A stretch of DNA of 48,783 nt from Actinomadura syzygii (GTDB taxonomy: Bacteria > Actinomycetota > Actinomycetes > Streptosporangiales > Streptosporangiaceae). The notes beneath the pieces were generated by a model. The model made no database searches, had not been told where the DNA came from, and saw only the letters and a program-made list of their open reading frames with translations. The stretch is taken from contig NZ_VSFF01000024.1 of assembly GCF_008085905.1 (NCBI RefSeq), positions 1 through 48,783 of the forward strand, read 5' to 3'. The position numbers were made by a program, and so were the translations under genes. This document shows positions 1 to 8,990 of this stretch, piece by piece. Numbering within the stretch: position 1 is the stretch's first letter; each line of letters starts with the position of its first letter.

Positions 1-2
1 CA

Positions 3-58
3 CGAGGTCTCCGGGACACTGGTCTTCTTGGTCGAAGAACCATCTACCGGAGACCTCG
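3..58. repeat. 12-bp perfect inverted repeat with inner hairpin
   Basis: CGAGGTCTCCGG at 3-14 is the exact reverse complement of 47-58. The 32 bases between contain a smaller CTTC/GAAG hairpin (24-27, 34-37). It sits directly upstream of a damaged cation-transporter reading frame and overlaps its nominal start. It could be a terminator of a gene left of the window or the end of a mobile element; the sequence does not decide. Confidence 0.6.
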
Positions 59-840
59 CTGCTTATCGGTCAGCGACACACCGGCAACCGACCGCACCAG
101 CACCCCTTTTGAAACACGCCCTAGGCGGGGACGCCAGCCTGCGGCCGACCAACGGTGTCCCAGACCTGGTCGGCCAGGCCGAGCAGCCGGGCGGTGCGCT
201 CGTGGTGGCCGGTGGCGGCCGCGGTCCGGTAGTCGCGATCAGCGCCAGGACGGTCGCCTTCTCGGGGGCGCTGGTGGCGTTCGGGCTGGACTCGGTGATC
301 GGGGTCGCCTCCGCCGCCGCGGTCACCTGGCAGTTCTCCGCCCACGATCCCGATGTCGTCGAACGGCGCGAACGGCGCGCGCTGCAGATCATCGCGGTGG
401 CGTTCTTCGCCCTCGCCGTCTACGTCACCGGCGACTCGGTGCCGGCCCTGCTGGGCAGCGAGGAGGCGAGCACTCTACGGCCGGGCTGGTGCTGGCCGAG
501 CCTGGCGATCATGCCGGGCCTGTCGTACGCGCAGCGGCGAGCCGGCCGCGAACCGGGATCGGCGAGCGCGGTGGCCGAATCCAAGCAGACGCTGCTGTGC
601 ACCTACCTGTCGGCCGTCCTGCTGGTGGGCCTGGCCGTCAACAGCCTCTTCGGCTGGAGCTGGGCCGACCCGATCGCCGCCCTGGTCATCGCCGCCGTGG
701 CGGTCAAAGAAGGACGCGAGGCATGGTGCGGCGACGCCTGCTGCACCCTGCCCGCCTCCGCCGGTACCCGAACTCCGGTGGAAGGCAACGACTGCCGGAC
801 ATGCAGGCCCGGCTGCGCCTGCCGCGGAGATAGCCGATGA
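28..840 (+). pseudogene. Cation-efflux (CDF-like) transporter, 5'-damaged
   Basis: From about residue 65 the translation resembles actinomycete cation transporters of the CDF type. It has a helix with FGLDSVI, an ERRERRAL loop, a helix around residues 120-140, the block SKQTLLCTYLSAVLLVGL, a WADPIAALVIAAVAVKEGREAW block and a terminal GDACC. These proteins usually begin with one or two further membrane helices. Here the first ~60 residues are low in hydrophobics and match nothing I know, so the 5' end looks replaced or frameshifted. After GDACC the frame runs on for ~30 Cys/Pro-rich residues without family resemblance. Family members export divalent metals across the inner membrane. It is probably non-functional, but a shorter internal start cannot be excluded. 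The next 100 bases to 941 hold nothing I can support. Confidence 0.5.
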
Positions 841-941
841 TCCCCATACCGGCGCTGGCGCTGATCGGGCTGCGGCTTCTGCACTCCTGGGCGCCCGGAC
901 GTCACCCGGACCATTCACGAACGTCGTAGCCACCGCGAGTT

Positions 942-2090
942 TCAGCGCGCGATCTGGTTCTGGACGACGGAGAAGCGGATGCGTTCTTGTTCCAGGCGTA
1001 TGGAGCGGCCGTGGGTCTGGGCGCACAACTCCTGCCAGAGCTGGACCTCGGCCGGGGCGAGGTGAGTGAGGGGCTGGGTGGCCTGGCTCGGTTCACGGGT
1101 CCAGTGCGCCCGGTGGGCCAGCAGCGTTCCGCGGTCCATGAGCATTGAGGCGGCGTGTGGGAAGCGGCTGCGAAGCCGGTCGAGAATGGCGAATCCGTGG
1201 GTGTCGATGTCGCCCCAGTAGATCAGTTCGGTCTCGGCCAGCCAGGGGAGCGATTCGAGCAGGCCCACGGAGTAGCCGCCGCCGAAGATCGCGATGGCTC
1301 CGGTCACCTCGGGGAACGCCAGGTAGCTGACTTCGTTCTCGACGACGTAGACGGTGCCTGTTCCGGCGGGACGCTGAGTGAACTCCGCGACCCGGACGGT
1401 CATCTCGGTGAAGTCGGCGAGGCTCCTCCCGTCCAGGAACCGGAAGCGGACGAGCCCGGGCTTCTTGCGGAAGCCGTAGCGGCCCTCGAAGTCCGAGCGC
1501 GGCAGGTCGTCGCGGATCCGCTCCGGGTCGAGTTGCGCGTCGAGCAGCGCGGCGAGGACACCCCGATGACGTTCGATGAACTTGGTGTCCACGCCAGGAA
1601 CGTCTATCTGCCGCAGGTACATCCCGGGTCGGGCCCGCTCCTCGACCCAGCGCACCGTTGCCGTGATCGACGGCCAGTCTCCGGCGAGTCCGAGGACCTT
1701 CATCGGGTTGGCGGCCATCCAGGCGGCAATGCGGGGCATGCCAGCGGCTTCGTGGAGAGTGCAGAAGGTCCGCACGTCGTCGGCCGTCTTGAGGAGGGCC
1801 CAGAGCGTTTCCTCGTCGTCGATCCAGGCGCGGGCGGGGATCGTGTTGACACCGAGGGTTCTGCCGCCCATCCGTTTGTACTCCAGGCGCAGCCGGGGCT
1901 CGGCCTCCCACTGGGCCACCCAGCCGCGGATCTCCTCGAACCGGGAGGCCAGCTCACCCGAGCGCGGGCCGCGGATCGGCACCGACAGCGGGCACCAGGG
2001 CTCGCCGGACGCGAGCCTGGCCAGGTACGTACCGGACGACCAGCGTTTGAGCAGCAGGGCCCGGACGTCGCGGGGCGTGGTCCAGGTCAT
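942..2090 (-). CDS. jetD: Wadjet nuclease subunit JetD (DUF3322/DUF2220)
   Basis: About 382 aa. The N-terminal part (TTPRDVRALLLKRW through DDEETLWALLKT) matches DUF3322 and the C-terminal half matches DUF2220, a Toprim-like nuclease fold. The acidic motifs VVENEVSYLAFP and YWGDIDTHGFAIL fit the metal-binding Glu and DxD of that fold. In characterised type I Wadjet systems JetD cleaves circular DNA after the JetABC motor has extruded loops, restricting plasmids. The reading frame stays open upstream to 2489, but the ATG at 2090 overlaps the jetC stop by 4 nt (ATGA) and gives the family-like N-terminus, so I chose it. It is the last gene of jetABCD, with no visible frameshift or truncation. 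Confidence 0.92.
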   Translation of the reverse strand: MTWTTPRDVRALLLKRWSSGTYLARLASGEPWCPLSVPIRGPRSGELASRFEEIRGWVAQWEAEPRLRLEYKRMGGRTLGVNTIPARAWIDDEETLWALLKTADDVRTFCTLHEAAGMPRIAAWMAANPMKVLGLAGDWPSITATVRWVEERARPGMYLRQIDVPGVDTKFIERHRGVLAALLDAQLDPERIRDDLPRSDFEGRYGFRKKPGLVRFRFLDGRSLADFTEMTVRVAEFTQRPAGTGTVYVVENEVSYLAFPEVTGAIAIFGGGYSVGLLESLPWLAETELIYWGDIDTHGFAILDRLRSRFPHAASMLMDRGTLLAHRAHWTREPSQATQPLTHLAPAEVQLWQELCAQTHGRSIRLEQERIRFSVVQNQIAR

Positions 2091-5000
2091 TGCCCTGGGA
2101 CCGCGTGCGCGAGCCGGCGGGCCTTGTACTCCTCGATGGTGAGGTTCTGGAGCCGTGAGTACTGACCGTTGACGTTGTCGACGTAGCCGACCGCGGAGAC
2201 GAACGGCTCGATGACGTGGATCTTCTGCAGCGGGGTGACGATCATCAACTGGAGGCCGAGGTTGCGGAAGAGCCGGAGGGCGAACCGGGTGGACTCGTCG
2301 GAACCGCGGCCGAACGCCTCGTCGATCACCGTGAACCGGAAGGTCTTCGAACGGGTCACCCCCCATTCCAGTTTGAACTGGTAGGCCAGTGACGCGGCCA
2401 GGATCGTGTACGCCAGTTTCTCCTTCTGCCCGCCAGACTTCCCGCTGCTGTCGGAGTAGGTCTCGTGCTCGGAGTCGTCCTCGCGCCACCGTTCGGACGC
2501 CGAGAAGACGAACCAGTTGCGCACGTCGGTGACGCGTCTGGTCCAGACCCGGTCCTCGCTCGTCAGGCCGTCGCGGCCGCGGAACCGTTCGATCAGGGCA
2601 CTGACCTGGAGGAATTTCTCCTCGGAGTACTGGTCGGAATGGTCGGATGACAGGGCACCGGCCGTGCAGTCGCGCAACTGGCGCTGAAAATCGCGTACCT
2701 CGGTGTTGGGGCTCGGCTCGGCCAGCAGGCGGATGTATCGGCCGGGGTTGTATTCGACGGCCAGCAGCGAGTCGTTGATGACGTCGACGCGCCTGCGGAT
2801 CAGGTCCGCCTGCTGGGTCAGTTTGGAGCTGAAACCGGCGATGTCGTTGATGGTGTTGGTGTTCAGGTATGTCTTGAACTGCTCGCGGAACCGGGGGAGG
2901 TCATCGCCGATGAGGCGGGCGTGCAGTTCGCGGTAACCGGGTGCCGAGTCGACCGAGTCGTCGAACTCGGTGGTCTCGTTCGGGTAGGCCTTACGGAAAT
3001 CGGCCATGTGCGAGCCGATCCGGGCGGCGAGGGAGTTCTGAGCCTTGTGGCGGCGGCCGATCTTGTCGCTGAGCATCCTGCCGGCGCTGGTCTCGGCGCG
3101 GTCGCACTCGGCGGGGTCGTCGGTGCCGGGAAACTGTCGTGCGAGGTCGGCGAAGTAGGTTGTCGCGTCCACCGCGTCCGGCTCGGCGATAATCCCGGCT
3201 GTCTCCTCCGCCTTCTTCCGGTCGGCCGCCAGCCGGTCCTCCAAGCTGCCGATGCGTTTGAAGCAGTCCTTCTGCTGTTTCTCGGTGTTCGTCAGCTCCT
3301 GACCGGTCACGTCGATCTCCGTGGTGAGACGTTCCAGCTCCCGTGAGGACATCCGCAGCAGGTTCAGTTCCTGTGCCAGATCCTCGATCAGATTGACCTG
3401 TCCCTGCCAATCGAGATCGGTGAAGTCGGTGGTCTCCGCGAGCTGCGTAAGTGTCTTGACGTGGGCGAGGCAGATCCCGCGCCCCTTCTGCAGCGTCTTG
3501 TGCCGTGCGTCCAGGTTGTTCTGTCCTTCCTGGACGGCCGCGGCCTGCCGCAGGAGGGCGTCGATCTTCTGCTCGTTGGTCCAGCCCAGGACGTATTGGC
3601 TGCGGTCGTCGATCCGGGTCCGGTCGTCCTTCTCGTGACGGCCGCGGCCGTCCTTGATCTGGCCGGCCGCTGTCACGGCCCGTGCGGCCCGGCGGAGTTC
3701 GGTCATGTTCTCGGCGCACAGGTGACCGGCTCGTACGGCCAGTTCCCGCTCCAGCCACGGATAGAACTCGCAGTCTTTGATGTCGAGCTTGGCGGCCAGC
3801 ACCGGCCCCGCCACGCGGGCCTCGGGCGTCCCCGCCGGAAGGGTCGCGGGCACCCGGTAGTAGACCAGGCGCGTGCCGAGGTGGTGTTCGTTGATCCAGT
3901 CCGATACCTCGGTGTAAAGGTCCTCGGGCACGAGCATCGACAGCGCGAACGGACGGAGAAGCCGTTCCGCCGCACCCTCCCAGCGGCTCTCCTGCGGGCG
4001 GACCCGGATCAGCTCCCCGGCGAAGGGAAGATCCGCTTCTCCCACGTCCAATTCCCGGCACAGCCAGGTCCGCAGGTCAAGGCTGCGCCGGGGCAGATTG
4101 TTCTTGCGGTGGCGAAGGCTGCGGATCTCCTCGCCGAGCTCGTCGGCGCGCTCGGTCAACCGCTTTCGTTCGACGCCGAGGTCGTCCAAGTCCGTCTGCA
4201 GGCCGGTGAGCCTCGCCTCGGTCGCCTGGGACAGATCGGCGATCTCACGCGTCCGGGCCGCGAACTGCTGCGCCGTGTCCACCGGCGGCAAGGAGACCTC
4301 GGCCAGCCGGTCACCGAACACGCGCGCTTTCACGCCCCGGTCGTCCCGTGCCCTGGTCGCGTCCGCGATCAGTTTCTCCAGCTCGCTGATCCGGGCGCCG
4401 CCCTTGCCCTCGCGTTCCTGGACGAGGGTGTCATGTCTGCGGCGCAGCCCTTCGATCCGCGACTTGAGCGTTTGTTCTTCCCGCTGCCCGGCGGCGAGTT
4501 CCCCCTCCAGCGTTTCGATACGTTGCCGCAGCAACGTCGCCTTCCGGTCCGCGAAAAAGTACCGCAAGGCTTTCTGCTGGCCGCTCAGTCCGTCGATCTC
4601 GTCGCGCAGCGCGTCGTATCGCTCGCATTCCTCCAGCAGCGGCGTCAGCGCTTGGAGCTGCTCCTCGGCTCGTTTCACCGCGTCGTGCGCTCGGGTCAGG
4701 TCGTCGAAGTGCGCGATCAATTTCGTCGTCCAGGACGCCGCGTCGAACGGTTCGAGCATGTGATCACGGACGAACTCGTTCAGGTCGCTGACCGACTTCA
4801 TCGACACGGTCTGATGGAGCAGATCCATCGCCTGCTCGGACTCGATTCCCAGGCGCCGCCGAAAATCCCGCCCATAGTCGGGGAAGGTGTCGAATGTCCG
4901 GGCCCCGGAACGGCGCAGCCGCCGTTTCAGCGCGGTGATGTCGGTACCGAAGTCGGCGAAATCACCGGCCACCGACAGGTCACGGTCAGCAATCGCATAA

Positions 5001-5461
5001 AAGCGCTCCGGCTGGTTGGCGTCCTTCATCCAGAACACCTGCGCGAGGCTGACCGTCGCCGCGTACCCCTCGTTGGCGAACACCCCGACGATCACCGAGA
5101 AGGAGTCCGAGCCGCGCAACGCGACCGGTTGCGAGGTCCCGGTCTCCTCGTTGCGCTGGGATTTGTGGAAACCCAGAACATATGACCGAAGGCTGCGCTC
5201 CCTGGTGTCCGCGCCGGCGGCCTTGTTGTACGCGATGCGGTGTGCGGGCATGAGCAGTGTGGTCACGGCGTCGACGATCGTGGACTTTCCCGAACCAATG
5301 TCCCCGGTGAGCAGACCGTTGCGGCCGCCGATCTCGAACGTCCACACCCTGTCATGGAAGGTGCCCCAGTTGTAGACCTCCAGGCGGCTCAGCCGATGCC
5401 CCACCGGATTCTCCGGCTGCGATCCGTCAAGCTCGACCGAACTGAACAGCGCGTCGGTCAC
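2087..5461 (-). CDS. jetC: Wadjet SMC-like ATPase JetC
   Basis: 1124 aa, the usual size for JetC (SbcC/MukB-like) proteins. The Walker A motif GDIGSGKS is at residues 53-60. A long coiled-coil-rich middle has Arg/Glu/Leu-heavy segments around 270-450 and 650-760. The ABC signature SGGQKEK and the Walker B stretch FTVIDEAFGRG lie in the last ~120 residues, so the two ATPase halves are split by the coiled coil as in SMC proteins. It is the DNA loop-extruding motor of Wadjet and works with the kleisin JetA, the kite JetB and the nuclease JetD. It overlaps jetB by 4 nt upstream and jetD by 4 nt downstream, indicating translational coupling. All ATPase motifs are intact. Confidence 0.95.
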   Translation of the reverse strand: MTDALFSSVELDGSQPENPVGHRLSRLEVYNWGTFHDRVWTFEIGGRNGLLTGDIGSGKSTIVDAVTTLLMPAHRIAYNKAAGADTRERSLRSYVLGFHKSQRNEETGTSQPVALRGSDSFSVIVGVFANEGYAATVSLAQVFWMKDANQPERFYAIADRDLSVAGDFADFGTDITALKRRLRRSGARTFDTFPDYGRDFRRRLGIESEQAMDLLHQTVSMKSVSDLNEFVRDHMLEPFDAASWTTKLIAHFDDLTRAHDAVKRAEEQLQALTPLLEECERYDALRDEIDGLSGQQKALRYFFADRKATLLRQRIETLEGELAAGQREEQTLKSRIEGLRRRHDTLVQEREGKGGARISELEKLIADATRARDDRGVKARVFGDRLAEVSLPPVDTAQQFAARTREIADLSQATEARLTGLQTDLDDLGVERKRLTERADELGEEIRSLRHRKNNLPRRSLDLRTWLCRELDVGEADLPFAGELIRVRPQESRWEGAAERLLRPFALSMLVPEDLYTEVSDWINEHHLGTRLVYYRVPATLPAGTPEARVAGPVLAAKLDIKDCEFYPWLERELAVRAGHLCAENMTELRRAARAVTAAGQIKDGRGRHEKDDRTRIDDRSQYVLGWTNEQKIDALLRQAAAVQEGQNNLDARHKTLQKGRGICLAHVKTLTQLAETTDFTDLDWQGQVNLIEDLAQELNLLRMSSRELERLTTEIDVTGQELTNTEKQQKDCFKRIGSLEDRLAADRKKAEETAGIIAEPDAVDATTYFADLARQFPGTDDPAECDRAETSAGRMLSDKIGRRHKAQNSLAARIGSHMADFRKAYPNETTEFDDSVDSAPGYRELHARLIGDDLPRFREQFKTYLNTNTINDIAGFSSKLTQQADLIRRRVDVINDSLLAVEYNPGRYIRLLAEPSPNTEVRDFQRQLRDCTAGALSSDHSDQYSEEKFLQVSALIERFRGRDGLTSEDRVWTRRVTDVRNWFVFSASERWREDDSEHETYSDSSGKSGGQKEKLAYTILAASLAYQFKLEWGVTRSKTFRFTVIDEAFGRGSDESTRFALRLFRNLGLQLMIVTPLQKIHVIEPFVSAVGYVDNVNGQYSRLQNLTIEEYKARRLAHAVPGQ

Positions 5462-6045
5462 TGTGTCTCCTCCGTGTTACCGGACATCTCGCCCATGTAC
5501 GACGCGAGCCCTTCCTCGAGCCCCGCCAGCCACTGGCCGTCCACAAATGCCTTGAGGATTCGCCGGACTTCGAAGAGGTCGTCCTGGCCGGTGACCCGCC
5601 GCAGAAATCCGAGCTCGACGACCTTGTTGATATGCGCGTCGACCTGGTTGACCAGACGCGCCTCGTTGCTGCCGTCCGGTAGGAACAGCGCCAGCATCTC
5701 CACGATCTGGCTCCGGCTCAGCATCAGCCGGGTCTCCGCACCGCGCGCGTCGAACTCCGCAAGCCGCTTGCGCAGAAGTGCCAGCAGCAGGCTGACATGG
5801 AAGGAGAGCGAGCGGCGCGGTATGAGCCGCGGAAGGCCGTCGTAATCGCCCTCATCATCGGGACGGGACCGAAGGAACGCATAACCCTCGGCCTCGTCGA
5901 TGATCAGGAGCAGCCCGAGCACCGCGACGTGGTCCCTGACCTGCGCCTGCAGATCGACCAGGTGCCGCCACGCCTTCTCGTGGGTGTCACGGTAGACGAC
6001 GCCCTTCATCACCTGGGTGACCGCGAGGGAGAGCTCAGCGCTCAT
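5458..6045 (-). CDS. jetB: Wadjet kite-like subunit JetB (DUF4194)
   Basis: 195 aa, typical for DUF4194/JetB. The N-terminal half has the helical stretch VRDHVAVLGLLLIIDEAEGYAFL. The middle (RRSLSFHVSLLLALLRKRLAEF, then a segment like a winged helix at LSRSQIVEMLALF) is characteristic of this MukE/kite-like family. It is the small winged-helix partner that links the kleisin JetA to the JetC ATPase; this role comes from family knowledge, not from this sequence. Start and stop both form ATGA overlaps, with jetA upstream and jetC downstream. No catalytic residues are expected in this subunit. Confidence 0.9.
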   Translation of the reverse strand: MSAELSLAVTQVMKGVVYRDTHEKAWRHLVDLQAQVRDHVAVLGLLLIIDEAEGYAFLRSRPDDEGDYDGLPRLIPRRSLSFHVSLLLALLRKRLAEFDARGAETRLMLSRSQIVEMLALFLPDGSNEARLVNQVDAHINKVVELGFLRRVTGQDDLFEVRRILKAFVDGQWLAGLEEGLASYMGEMSGNTEETQ

Positions 6046-7487
6046 CGCGTCTCTCCCACCCTGCAGAACGTCACTCTCGGCAGGGTCGCCTGGCGCTCGT
6101 TGCCCTCCTCGTCCCGCCAGGTCACCCGGTCCGACCGTGACTCGTCGAAGACCAGGCTGAACGTGTCGTCGCTCAACGCCAGATAGCTGACGAGCTCGGC
6201 CAGCCCCTGCGTCAGCGGCTCCCGCCGGATCAGTTCGGCCAAGCCGATCTGCGATGTGCCCTGCAGAGCCTGTCTGACCGTGGCCCCGAGCTTCGCCCGA
6301 TCGACGTAGAACTGCTCGAAGAGCGGATCGATCTCGAACCCCTGTCTACCCACTTCGATCGCTGTACTGTTGACCGGCCTCCTGACACGCGGCGAATAAA
6401 GCGGGCGTTCCATCGGAAGACCCAGCTGGGGAGCGGTCCCGTCCAGTTCGGTGGTCACTGGTACGGCACCGTCAGCCCGGACCGCCAGGGAGTGCTTCTC
6501 GATGTCCCGGACGATCTCGACGACCCGCCGGTTCTCCGCCCACACCTGGTCGTCGAGGAACCGGCGGAGCTGCTCCGACAGCTGCCGGACGGTCGCCTGA
6601 GTACGCTCACCGGCATCCAGCCAATCGTGATGAACGTAGCGCATGCGCGGATCGGGCTCGGAGATCTCGGCAAGCCCCTGGACCTGCTCCAGCAGCGCGG
6701 CCAGTTCGTCCTGGCGCGCGCTCGACAGAAGAAAGTCGTAGAAGGCGTGGAAGCTCCTGCCCTGATCGGAGTCGGCGATGCTCTCGCGGTTGCCGAGGAT
6801 GTCGTCCAGCAGCGCGCCCTTCGCTCCGTCCCAAGTGGAGATCTTCTCCCTGAGCCGCCGGTCGAGCGCACGGAAATTGGCCTCGACCTCGCGGAAGTCG
6901 GCCAGCAATTCCCGCGCCGTACTGGTGAACTGCTGGTAACGCTCTCGTTGAGCGGTCGGCCCCAGCGGCTGGAAGTCTCCGGCGGCGACCCGTGCGATCT
7001 CCTCGTCGATCTCACCGCGGCGCCGTCTCAGCTCCGCAAGCCGTGCCTGCGGGTCGGTCTCCGCCCCGAACACCATCTGCCGCAACAACTCGAAGATCGT
7101 GTTCAGCCGGGACTCGGTGCCCACGAACGACCGCTCAGCCAGGGCCCTGATCCAGGACAGCGCCTTCTCCACCGCCGGCGTCGCATCATAATGGGGCTCG
7201 TCCGCCCCTTCCGGGTAGTACTTACGCAAATAGCCAGACTTGGGGTCGGCCCAGTCGTCCAGATAAGCCTTGGCGGCCTTCGGGAAGGAGTCCGGGCCCA
7301 GCCGCTCGTTGAGCGCGTACAACTCATCGTCCAAGCGGCCCGCCAGATCGGTGGCCGAGATGGCACGCACATTGTCATCAACGAAGACACGACCAAGGAA
7401 ACTCAGAACCAAAGGGGCATGGTCGGCCCGGAGCAACCGCCAGGCTGCGCTCTGCCGCCGCAGCGCACTGATCTCCTCGAAGTCCAT
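6042..7487 (-). CDS. jetA: Wadjet kleisin-like subunit JetA (DUF3375)
   Basis: About 481 aa from the ATG at 7487, matching the normal DUF3375/JetA length. The N-terminus (MDFEEI, then LRRQSAAWRLLRADHAPLVL) is the typical family opening. The central region has a regular heptad-like pattern (ELRRRRGEIDEEIARV and following), consistent with a MukF/kleisin-type bridge. The frame is open to 7802, but the extra residues look unrelated. A strong Shine-Dalgarno (GGGGAGG) lies 6 nt before the 7487 ATG and decides the start. First gene of the operon; any promoter must lie upstream of 7487, where I see no convincing -10/-35 pair. Confidence 0.92.
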   Translation of the reverse strand: MDFEEISALRRQSAAWRLLRADHAPLVLSFLGRVFVDDNVRAISATDLAGRLDDELYALNERLGPDSFPKAAKAYLDDWADPKSGYLRKYYPEGADEPHYDATPAVEKALSWIRALAERSFVGTESRLNTIFELLRQMVFGAETDPQARLAELRRRRGEIDEEIARVAAGDFQPLGPTAQRERYQQFTSTARELLADFREVEANFRALDRRLREKISTWDGAKGALLDDILGNRESIADSDQGRSFHAFYDFLLSSARQDELAALLEQVQGLAEISEPDPRMRYVHHDWLDAGERTQATVRQLSEQLRRFLDDQVWAENRRVVEIVRDIEKHSLAVRADGAVPVTTELDGTAPQLGLPMERPLYSPRVRRPVNSTAIEVGRQGFEIDPLFEQFYVDRAKLGATVRQALQGTSQIGLAELIRREPLTQGLAELVSYLALSDDTFSLVFDESRSDRVTWRDEEGNERQATLPRVTFCRVGETR

Positions 7488-8106
7488 CGCCGCCTCCCCA
7501 TCGCAATGGTAGGCGCGAACTCCTACACGCTCGTCCGGCCACTCGACATGTGACCGGCCCCGGCCCCGTTTCACCGTCCCCGTGCTGCACAGCCGAGTTG
7601 GACGGTGAAGCCGATGCCAGAGCCCTGAGTCGTCGCTGGGGCGGCCACTGCCGGTAACCGCCGTTGCGAGCGACAAGCAGTTGACTGAAGGGGGAACCTC
7701 GGCCTCCGTAATAAGAGGCATGGGCCGCAAGGAGCCAGGCGACATGGACGCCATGGTGGGACCGGCGAGGAGAAGAAAGACCCCGGACAGCCTGGCCTCC
7801 ACGGTCCGCCGAGATCACGACAAGTCAGTAGTTGCTCAAGCGGCAGGACACCAGGCATGACACAACAGGAAGGGCGGCCATCGCCAGCCATTCGCCTGTG
7901 CACACGCCCATGCACTGGTCGGCGCTTCTGCGGACAAACGGTCCTTCGCGGTGCCCCCGCGTGGGCACTACTCCCTGGTACGTGCGGCTCGCTACGAGGC
8001 GACGGGGTCGAGACGTCCAGTGCGGCCAGCTTGCTTGACCAGTCGTCCCCAACGCCCGCTACGCCCGAACTGGCTGCCGATCGCCTTCCCCGGCGGGGGA
8101 TCATCC
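7488..8106. other. Gene-free stretch upstream of jetA
   Basis: About 620 bases without a reading frame I can defend. Open frames exist on both strands because of high GC, but their translations are Arg/Pro/Gly-rich and resemble no family. It probably holds the jetA promoter near 7500-7600 and old junction DNA towards the hairpin at 8107. Confidence 0.5.
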
Positions 8107-8146
8107 GCGGGCGTGGCGGTGGGCCACCGCCCACCGCCACGCCCGC
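8107..8146. repeat. 18-bp perfect hairpin
   Basis: Bases 8107-8124 (GCGGGCGTGGCGGTGGGC) pair perfectly with 8129-8146 around a 4-nt CACC loop. The stem is almost entirely G/C, and no T-tract follows on either strand. It sits just before the zwf remnant. It may be a terminator from an older gene arrangement or the scar or end of a mobile element. Confidence 0.7.
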
Positions 8147-8176
8147 CGCTGGATGTCCACATCGCCGGGCTTGTTC

Positions 8177-8530
8177 GACGGCGCCCCAGAGCCCAATCTG
8201 ATCCGCTTCCGCATTCAGCCCGACGCGGGAGTCACATTCGACCTGCTCGCCAAGGTCCCCGGGCGCGGCAGCACCCGGCAAGTCCCGCTCAGCGTGGACT
8301 TCACCAAGGTCCTGGGCCCGATGGAAGCGGCCTACCAGCGCATCCTCACCGACGCCATCACCGGCGACCCCCGCCGCTTCGTCCGCTTCGACCTCGCCGA
8401 AGAATCCTGGCGCATCATCCAGCCCGTCCTCGACCTCCCCACCCAACCCCTCCCCTACCAAAGGAACCTGGGGGCCGGACCAGGCCACCACCCTCGTTCC
8501 CGGCGGCTGGCACGGAATCTCCACCACCTT
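8177..8530 (+). pseudogene. zwf: 3' remnant of glucose-6-phosphate dehydrogenase
   Basis: The translation GAPEPNLIRFRIQPDAGV, then FDLLAKVPGRG, then LGPMEAAYQRILTDAITGD and EESWRIIQPVLD is the C-terminal end of glucose-6-phosphate 1-dehydrogenase. Near 8460 the homology jumps to the +1 frame, where it continues as KGTWGPDQA followed by GGWHG, the usual enzyme tail. The N-terminal three quarters (NADP-binding and active-site regions) are absent; upstream bases to 8150 show nothing related. It is therefore a 5'-truncated, frameshifted remnant with no expected activity. It implies that a normal chromosomal segment or duplicated copy was broken here, possibly by insertion of the neighbouring defence genes. 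Confidence 0.65.
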
Positions 8531-8739
8531 CGACTGCGCCGTGGCATTCTCACGACAGTCGCACAGGTCGCTAAACCACGCTCCAGCAGATTTGCACCTG
8601 CTCCTGGCTCTTCCCGAGCGGAAGTACTGGCGCCCGGAGTACCCAGTCGTTGTCGGTCGCCAACGGTAGTGACACCCAGCGGTGCCGCATCGGAGCCCCC
8701 TGACGATCTAGACCACCTGGAAGCTAAGCCGCAAAAGGG

Positions 8740-8990
8740 TTATTTATCCATGACGATAATCACGCTATGGCGGGCGCGTGTAACAGCGACGTAGAACCTG
8801 GCGCGGTCGCCTGCGTCGGTGGGCTGCGGGTGTCCAGGTAGGTCTTCATGCTGCTGGTGAGGAAGATCAGCACGCGGTCGAGGATCTGCCCCTTGGACTG
8901 GCCCATGTTCATCGCTGACAGCCCAAGGGAGTTGGTCTTACCGTTCCGACGCAGGACGGTGGGCTGGTGTCGTTCCGCATAGTTCACCCT
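8740..8990 (-). pseudogene. 3' remnant of a UvrD/Rep-like helicase
   Basis: Read on the minus strand, the segment gives VLRRNGKT, then AMNMGQSKGQ, then DRVLIF and MKTYL. After a frame change near 8825 it gives DRARFYVAVTRARHSVIIV and a stop at 8740-8742. The block FYVAVTRAR is motif VI of superfamily I (UvrD/Rep/PcrA-like) helicases. The earlier block resembles the motif V region, in which GQSKG precedes DRVLIFPT in actinomycete helicases. Walker A and motifs Ia-IV are missing, and one frameshift separates the two pieces, so it cannot encode an active helicase. It lies tail-to-tail with the zwf remnant. I cannot tell whether the parent gene belonged to a defence system or to housekeeping repair. 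Confidence 0.6.

Noticed and set aside
2087..7487. MukBEF/MksBEF chromosome condensin instead of Wadjet
   Set aside because: The presence of the JetD-type nuclease as fourth gene and the DUF3375/DUF4194-like partners fit Wadjet type I.
7571..8527. Long minus-strand open frame of 318 codons
   Set aside because: Its translation is Arg/Gly/Pro-rich without family resemblance and it runs antisense to the zwf remnant; typical of high-GC shadow frames.
8705..8720. TCTAGACCA, half of a DasR-type (dre) site
   Set aside because: The left half does not match and it lies between two broken genes, not before a sugar or chitin gene.
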